Source: Calvatia gigantea
Taxonomy: Eukaryota; Basidiomycota; Agaricomycetes; Agaricales; Lycoperdaceae
Direction of reading: 5' to 3'
DNA length: 64,000 nucleotides
NCBI GenBank assembly: GCA_025093985.1
Contig: JACAAK010000004.1
Location: 3,534,001-3,598,000 of the forward strand
In this document: positions 57,305-64,000 of the stretch, piece by piece
Position numbering within the stretch: position 1 is the first letter of the stretch
Layout: every line of letters starts with the position of its first letter
Made by a program: the position numbers and the translations under genes
The notes under the pieces: model-generated
Database searches by the model: none
Told to the model about the DNA's origin: nothing
The model's input: only the letters and a program-made list of their open reading frames with translations

Positions 57305-58784
57305 TCAAAGCTTAGCTCTCCACACCCATAGCCAGCCCCTTCTCGACATCCTACTCCTGCCCAACTCACCCTTTCCAGCCTGACCTCCCATTGCAGTTTC
57401 TTCGTCCTGTTCTTTTCTCATAGCGTTAAATTCCTCCCTCGTCACGCCACATAACTTCATCGGCAACGTCAAATCTATCCCTTCCTTTTCACAAGCCCGT
57501 CGAAAAACAGGTTTACTGAGCAACGCCCACGCTATTCGTTCGTCCAACGACGGAACCCCCGGCACCGTAACTTCAAACTCGGGTTCGCGACCGTAACCAA
57601 CTATAGCAGCTCTGATTAAAATTCCCCTGTGATGATTGGAGTCGCTTGGCTAATTGCAAGGAAACAAGCTGATGAATTACGTACGCAGTGAGCCCAAAAA
57701 TTGGTTTGATACCACCAGCTTCGCGTCCTGTAAGGAATTGATGGACCATGAACGGATACTTCTTGCGGTGCGGTGCGCTCCACTCTACAGTGAAGGATTT
57801 ATGATAGTCCACCTCAACGGTTTCGGGCTCAGAGGCATCAAATGGCGAGGTTGTGGATAAAAAGAAGGCGAGAGGGTGGGAGAAGAGCGAGGCGACCTCT
57901 GTTTTATTAAGAATTGGCTGCCGGGAAGGTGGTAAGGGCAGCAAAGTGAGAGGCGTATAAAATACTTACGCGTAAGGTGTTATCCAGGATGAGGACTACG
58001 ACGCTGAAAATTGGTTAGTATTATCGAAGTTTGGCAGATGTAACAAGGATACATACGGTGTTACTACGAGTTCCGCGGCAAGGAACGGTTCCAAGATACA
58101 TAGTAAAGGGACTTTCCTTCTGTCTCGCGGGAGTCCAATCTAAAAGCAAGGATACATCACTACAGACCCTCCATAAAGAAACTAGCTACTCACTTCTTCA
58201 AAGGCTTCTCTTCGCTAAAGGGTTATTCGTCATCAAGGTAAAGCAGCGTAGAGGGGAAGCGTACTGCGGTGTCTTCGATGTTCCGATCTCTCTTCTCTAC
58301 CTTTCCGCCCGGTAAAGAAGTATCACCCGCGTATGTCCTGAGGGTTGCGGATCTCCTGTATACCAAGTCACTTAACCGGGCAGAAGCTACCAGAATCCCA
58401 GAGGTAAACGTACCGACTGAGTAACACGTATAAATCACCGTGTCTGCCAATAAATAATGCAACCAATACCGCAGCACGCTTAGACCTTGGTACAGCGATA
58501 GTTGGCTTTGGGGGTTGATAAGATGCCAGCCGGTGTAAACATCTGGTTTGGTAGTAATGAGTCACCTGCACCGCCAATTCCGAGTTGAAGAAATTCGGGA
58601 TGAAGAGTGGGGTTGAAGTGACGTACCGTCGCGATTCTGGTTTCAGCACGAACTGCAATACTGGGGAGGAAGAGCCAATCAACAGTTCATTTCTTCGTGA
58701 TTTCCTTGACGTGGACGTTGAGTTGGAGTCGGCTGAGTGGAACTTCAGTAGATTCTGAGGTTTTGCCGGGTGTTTTGCAGACAT
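57305..58784 (-). CDS. pcd1: Nudix hydrolase, CoA diphosphatase (PCD1/NUDT7-like)
   Basis: Hydrolyses CoA or oxidised CoA to 3',5'-ADP and phosphopantetheine, usually in peroxisomes or mitochondria (family knowledge). The start at 58,784 gives MSAKHPAKPQ. The CoAse signature region reads VLLSRRSATLRTYAGDTSLP then GG. The Nudix box is GGKVEKRDRNIEDT then ARREAFEEIGLP, with REAFEE as the metal-binding REUxEE. It is split by introns (58,356-58,413 before it, then one inside it whose acceptor is ...CCTTTAG, and another after EE). Downstream: EPFLAAELVVTPVVVLI, SLFSHPLAFFLSTTSP, YPFMVHQFL, IFGLTAGILIRAAIVGYGRE and PSLDERIAWALL. All joins keep the frame. No clear C-terminal peroxisomal SKL; the last residues read VWRAKL, and a C-terminal AKL is an accepted PTS1 variant. 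Confidence 0.88.
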
Positions 58785-60733
58785 TGACCAAATCCTTAAA
58801 CCGCAGTAAAGATATCAAGATATAGGAGAAGGATAGGCCTGCCCTCTAGCGAAACATGAGATTTGCAAACGAATGCAGGACGAAGGGGACAATGAGCGCT
58901 GAGAACTGAGAAATCAGCTGGGCGGTATGTCCGGTGGTACTCATGCCGGACCAATGACGTGACAAACAACATGTCACGCGGAATTTGATTTCAGCTTCCG
59001 AACTTCAAACCTCCCTACGAGTTTTATGAACTTATACAACAAACCAACTGTTAACCGGACAATAACCACTCGCCTGCCCCGTTTGACTGTGTCACACTCT
59101 CATAAAACACGTCGCAATTTTCCAAGGTCACTTCCTGTACCCCTGAACAGTGGTCGTTCCTCAGGTGTGACCGGATCGTCTCCTGTGAGTTGACACCAAC
59201 ACGCACTGAGTAGTTTGAGAGTCCAAACGTTCAAGAAACATTCAGCATGAGGCTGAATAGAGGGAGAGTGTACCGCCAACGGCCGGGAATGCCCCGCCAG
59301 ACTTGAAGCTTTGAAGCTTTATTGCTTTATCACTATGTATTCCGCGTCAAGCTTAACAAATACTCGATGCATTTGGTGTGCTCGACGGGCGCCAGCAACT
59401 TTGTCTGCTCGAACCTCCATCAGCGAGGGCACAAGAAGTAAATAATTGATCATCGCATCTCCCAAGAACTGACCCGCACGAGGCAAAACCAATGAGGGAT
59501 CTTCCCCCACGTAACACCTGATGTTGGTCTAGAACCCTTGTATTTAGGAGCGGCGGCGCGGGTAGATACAGGAGTCCCGCAGGCGAGATGAAGAGAAAGC
59601 GGGTGGCACTGATCATGAAGTTGGCCAGAAAGTTATCGATAGAAGTTGGGTCAACGGTAAACCGAGAAAGATGTTGCGGTATCTACATGGGCCTTATAGG
59701 ATGACCTGTTTAGCGACATTTGTCCAGCAGCACACGGACAGTGTCAATGAGTTGACTAGGGAAGTGAGCGACCTCTTGTTACTGCCGTTTTGTCCATAAA
59801 TGGTAGAGACTGTGGCGACTGAAGGGGGTGCATGCTGTGTTTAAATGAGTGTTTTCACCGGTCCCCCCATCCAAAACCCTTATACAGCTTCGCGTCTTTG
59901 GGGGTGCGCACGCGGTGAAATCAGATAAAAGCTTTTGAGCACCTGAAAATACCTGCTTTTTTGTCAGTGGGCGTGGAGGCGCACCCTTTGATCCAATTAT
60001 TTCGAGTGTTCAACGTTCAACCATTGTTCTTTGAAGCCCCCGCAGTTCTTCCCTTCGCCCACTATGGCTAGTGAAAGGAGAAACGGAAAATGAGCGAAAC
60101 ACGGGAGCGGGCCTCCGATGTTTCTTATCATTTACCATAAGCTCTAAGCATGAGATCCGGCAATGGAAAGACATCTTGATGGGAAATCCGTCACTGACTA
60201 TGCATTACGTCTACTGGGCCATTTGTGGTTTAGATAGACAGAAGGTACCTGTGTATGATGCTTCTTGATCTCAATCAACATGATCAAAAGTAAAAATCCA
60301 TGCGTGGAAAGGGAACCCTGTATGGTGACGAACCTCAATGCTTGGATGATGTCAGTCCTTCCCACAATGTGTAAAGGATGACATATAGCTCTCGTAAAAG
60401 GTGCAACTATTGTCTCGAAATGGGGCAAAGTTACGCTTCGTCGGCGTCAAATGTGGATGTCGGGTGAAATGGTGGGCGGTGATTCATCGCGGATGCCTGC
60501 ATCCTTCTTGTTTTGTGAGAGCAGCGAAGGTTGAATTAGCCTGGCTAGGCGGCTTTTTGACACGTTCCTCAAATAAAAACTGAATAACCCTGGTCAGTAT
60601 GGTACGTCCTGAAATAGCTCAAGGAATTTGGAAGCGAAAGCGGCACATGGGTTTGCTTGTCCTTGCTTGGTTCGCTGGGACAATGAGTACCACGTGATCT
60701 CCACCAGCCGGAGTATCTCAGTTCTGTCATTCC
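58785..60733. other. Intergenic region of about 1.9 kb
   Basis: Divergent promoters of the Nudix gene (-) and the alpha/beta hydrolase (+). Short ORFs at 59,319-59,616 (-) have no motif. A small direct repeat TTGAAGCTTTGAAGCTTT lies at about 59,302-59,320. Nothing else seen. Confidence 0.5.
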
Positions 60734-62222
60734 ATGGCACCTGAGCGCTCTTCCACGTCGTCCACCATGGTTTCCCGTCCATATTTCCACTGCCTAACGT
60801 TTTCTCTCCTTCTGATCCCTCCACTGATTTTTGCATCCTATCTACTAGCGGCATTTCCAAACCCACCGGAAAAGCTGAACGTGCATTCCTCACTCGCCAG
60901 TCTCCCGCGCGACGCGAAATCTTGGCAGATATATCCGGAAGACTTTTACGAAGGTGGTAATTATGTTGAATTTCCGCATGGGAGAGTTAGGTATTGGCTT
61001 ATAGGTCCGGAGAAGGGGAAGAAAGTATGTTTTCCGGCGCTAAGTGAAACGGCGGCCGCAAGCGTTGACCTTCGACTTGCATCCCACCAGGTTGTTTTAA
61101 TCCATGGCTTATCCATACCTGCTATTGTTTGGAAGGATGTCGCCCCTCGTCTCGCTGCAAAAGGCTATCGCGTCCTACTCTATGGTTCGTCTAATACCAC
61201 TCGGCTGCCAATGGCTAGCCTCACATAGAGCAAAGATCTCTACGGAAGAGGATACTCTGATGCTCCTCAAACTACATATCACCCTGGACTATTCTCAACT
61301 CAACTTGCACTCCTAATGCAACACCTCAAATGGGACAAGGCTACGATTGTGGGCGTGTCCATGGTGCGTGCGGAACTTCCCAACGCCTGTGGCTAACGTT
61401 TGACAGGGTATGTGTGCGTGTACCTGTGCTGTATCATTAATAGGGTGGTGGCGTAGCAGCTGCATTTACTGCACATTTCCCCCATTTGGTGGATGAAAAA
61501 GTAGTCCTAATCGCCTCTGCCGGTCTCATCGAGGTGAGACACGTTTCGTTTGCCCGAACGCCCAAGGGCATGTGTTCCGATAGCTCACCCTTGCTCCGTT
61601 CGCATTACCAGAACGGGGATATCTCACGTACGGCGAAATTCATGTCCTCACCTCTGGTCCAAACCCTTGCCTCCAGCATGCCCTTCCGAGTACGTATTTT
61701 CGACGCCGCCATCTTCGGAGCTCACCTTGGTCTCAGAAATATCTGCAACACTTGACAAATTCAAGCTCAAGGACCGGAGATGAAGCTGATCCTATCATCG
61801 AGGTGATTAAAAACTCTATTGCACTGTTACGCTCGGCTTTTTACCAATTGAAACAGATTGTGCGGCTCCAATCCGCCCATCTACCGGGCTATAACGGTGC
61901 TATCTCGTCGTCGTTAAGAGACGGACCTATTAGAGGGCAAGCTGCGATGTTCTCCTCAAGCGGATTCGAGGGAAAGAAGGTTCTGCTAATTCATGTACGT
62001 GAATTTGAAACCTCTTCTAGATTCGGCTTACCTCCTGCTCTTTAGGGAACGAAAGATGCTACTGTGCATCCAAAATACTCTCCTCGTATCATTGACCTTC
62101 TCCCAGAGAAGACAAGAAGTACAGCGCGGTTAGTCCCCGTTGAGGGTGCCGGTCATGAAGTTATCACAACCCACTCGGAAATCGTAGCCAAGGAACTCGT
62201 CAAGTTTTTTGAGGAGAAATAA
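60734..62222 (+). CDS. Alpha/beta hydrolase, membrane-anchored or secreted
   Basis: Serine hydrolase of the alpha/beta fold (esterase, lipase or epoxide-hydrolase-like; substrate unknown). The start at 60,734 gives MAPERSSTSS; MVSRPYF at 60,767 is an alternative. The N-terminal helix FSLLLIPPLIFASYLLAAF is an anchor or signal. The first exons end at 61,024 and resume at 61,091. Motifs: VVLIHGLSIPAIVW (HG oxyanion), DLYGRGYSDAP, nucleophile elbow GVSMGGG (Ser in GxSxG, intron just after Met), LIHGTKDATVHP (acid residue) and EGAGHEVITTH (catalytic His). The stop is at 62,220-62,222. All introns found keep the frame and the triad is complete. Similar to yeast/fungal hydrolases of the Yml/ABHD6-like type, without closer assignment. 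Confidence 0.87.
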
Positions 62223-63360
62223 AGAAAGGCGGCCTCTACGATATGGCGTGGAAACGGACGTGGTGGGTCAATCATGGTGGACCATGTGTAGGACGACGTC
62301 CCAATAATGGGGAGGTATGAGCGCTTGAGCACTGCTATGCATTCCTTTTTGTTATGGCTAGATTTTTGTGTATTTTTGGATTCTACTTTCGTTCTCTATC
62401 CTGGATGGATGTGACTCTTTGATTCCTGCTGCACCTTTCTTCCTACTTCAGCACATTTTCTCATATTCTAATCCTTTTTCCCTCCCACATCCCCACCTTC
62501 GTCTTCACCACACACCCCCGTTTAATTTATCTGACTTGAGCTCGGTCGAACAGCCGCAGCGGAGTTGTATGTTGGTAGCGTTTACATGTCGATGATTACC
62601 TTGCATATGATACTGTCACCCTTATATGTTTTGCTCGAGAAGGACGATTTGTAGTTGACAATGCACACTCCTCGATCATTCCCCAATGGATCAAAAGTTT
62701 GTGATACGTTTGCAGTTGTTCAGGAGGTGTTCCCCAAGTGGGAATGTTACCGTAGTGATGTCGAGGAAGGGGCAAGTCCAGAGTTGCTGCTCTTCTAAAA
62801 ATATATCCGTCAAACAGAGTGACCCACTCCTAAAGCACTCAACTTGAGGTTTATCCGCAATTGCAAAGCGGCGGCAAACAGAATATAACATAAAGGGGGG
62901 AAGTGAGCAAAAGAAACCAACAGCATTGCTAATACAGCGTTTCTGAAAACGTGAAGCTTTCTTCTTTGTGCCTCTCTTGCTCAAAGGCCATATCAGCGAT
63001 CCCCCAGGTGCAAGTCTGGGGTTCGAACCTGAAGATCCTATTTTGATCCAAAGTTCGGCAGTACGTGGACCCTCAGCACTCATGACCAGAGGGTGGTGCT
63101 TGGTCTTTTCTTAACCAGCCAGTTGCCTGACAATGGCCGTTGCGGATACAATATTCGCCTTTATCGAGAGCCTTTCGTGTTCAATTTCAATGGCTCTCTG
63201 TCAGCACCCGAGTCATCCTCTGCTGATGTCTTACCAATCCAACCAATCAGAAGCTCGAATCATATTCACGTGACGAGGCGCGGGTTTCGTTGTGTTGTCA
63301 TATTTGGCAGGGACACGATTTGACCGCGACCACAGATTACCGACCACAACATCCACAACG
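62223..63360. other. Intergenic region
   Basis: 3' flank of the hydrolase and promoter of the last gene. A GGTTCGAACC palindrome near 63,010 resembles a tRNA T-loop, but no cloverleaf can be built. A minus ORF at 62,691-63,083 has no motif. Confidence 0.5.
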
Positions 63361-64000
63361 ATGGGCAGTGACCCACCACACCAACCGCTCGTCTTATCAG
63401 ACATTATTCACAGCATGTCACCGTCTCCGGGTCATGGCGATGAACAAAGACCCCAGCAGCGTTCACACTCACCTGAACTGCTCTCTAGGGACGATATTAT
63501 TCACATGAAGGTCCGACTTGCGGACATGGGTTTCAGTCTTGATAGTTAGCTCGCAAGACAACGGCAGCTATGCCAACGTGTCTCCAAAAGAGAAGGAACT
63601 TGGTGACATGGTTCGCACTTTCGTCATCATATCTCGCGTAATGATTAATGGCTATTGTTAAGGTCGTCAAATTGTTGGACTCGTTTATAGATCCATCCCA
63701 ACTGCTTCGCCAAGCAGAGTTTATCGATTGGCTCGGAATTCAACGCGACCTATTGGTACAGTCGTTCCAAGAGGAAAGGCGAAGATGGGAAGCAGAAAGA
63801 GAAGGATGGACCCGAATGGCGGAGGCCCTCCTCGCTCAGCGTGCGATGGCCGGAAATTCATCTCAAAAGGACGAAGAGTCAGAACACCAATACGCCATCT
63901 ATGAATCTGAAAACAAAGCCCTACGTGAAAAGGTGCGTCTTTGTCACCCTGTGGCATGCATAATTGTGAATGTCATCCACTCGCAGCTGCAAGATTCACA
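63361..64000 (+). CDS. Coiled-coil protein, 5' part (runs off right edge), possibly ADIP/Msd1-like
   Basis: The start ATG at 63,361 gives MGSDPPHQPLVLSDIIHSMS. After exon 1 (ending near 63,547, ADMGFSLD) come a short exon KKELGDM and an exon VVKLLDSFIDPSQLLRQAEF then IDWLGIQRDLLVQS, leading into a strongly charged helix QEERRRWEAEREGWTRMAEA. It continues past a GTGCGT donor at about 63,932 and beyond the window. The layout (short helical N-terminus, one long coiled coil) is reminiscent of the ADIP/Msd1 group of spindle-pole/centrosome proteins, but only weakly. Incomplete at the right edge. Confidence 0.6.

Noticed and set aside
62985..63060. Possible tRNA (GGTTCGAACC)
   Set aside because: The palindrome looks like a T-loop, but neither strand gives a paired T-stem, acceptor stem or anticodon arm.

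Overview
This is a fungal nuclear window, most likely from a basidiomycete of the Agaricomycetes. Genes are split by many short introns (about 45-80 nt, GT-AG with CTRAY-like branch points), intergenic distances are small in the core parts, and the gene content (AA9 polysaccharide monooxygenase, GH16 glucanase, two P450s, neurofibromin-type RasGAP, RRM and cyclophilin-RRM proteins) fits a wood- or litter-associated mushroom-forming fungus. No species is claimed.

Layout. 0-32.7 kb is mostly conserved core: the 3' part of a P450 (+), a three-RRM Csx1/Ngr1-like protein (-), a very large neurofibromin/IRA RasGAP (+, 6.4-16.2 kb), a coiled-coil protein whose C-terminal third is broken by frame changes (+), a BTB protein (-), a PPIL4/Cyp6-type cyclophilin-RRM protein (-), an AA9 LPMO (+), a small four-helix membrane protein (-), a gene-sparse stretch (27.6-31 kb), and a Cys/His plus Ser/Pro/Lys-rich protein (+).

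32.7-46 kb is a lineage-specific accessory block built by local duplication. It holds two near-identical four-exon membrane protein genes (35.3-36.2 and 37.2-38.1 kb) plus the decayed 3' end of a third copy. Directly beside that remnant lies a 516-bp solo LTR with perfect TGTTATG/CATAACA ends and a 5-bp target duplication (ATAGC). Next comes an array of six related genes or remnants (38.3-45.9 kb) encoding single-pass membrane proteins with Ser/Pro-rich tails. The order I-II, I-II, I-II suggests a two-gene unit that was triplicated; the middle unit is degenerate. This array is the most novel feature of the window.

46-64 kb returns to single genes: an intact P450 (-), a GH16 glucanase-like protein with a probable GPI signal (+), a protein whose ordered motifs resemble alkyladenine (MPG-type) DNA glycosylases (+), a secreted His/Asp-rich tandem-repeat protein with dibasic sites (+), a PCD1-like Nudix CoA diphosphatase (-), an alpha/beta hydrolase (+) and the start of a coiled-coil protein running off the right edge (+).

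Several otherwise convincing genes (first P450, coiled-coil protein, AA9, GH16) contain single-base frame breaks that introns cannot explain. They may be consensus errors in the assembly or real gene decay; raw reads or RNA-seq would decide. Exon borders were worked out by eye from splice consensus and reading frame.
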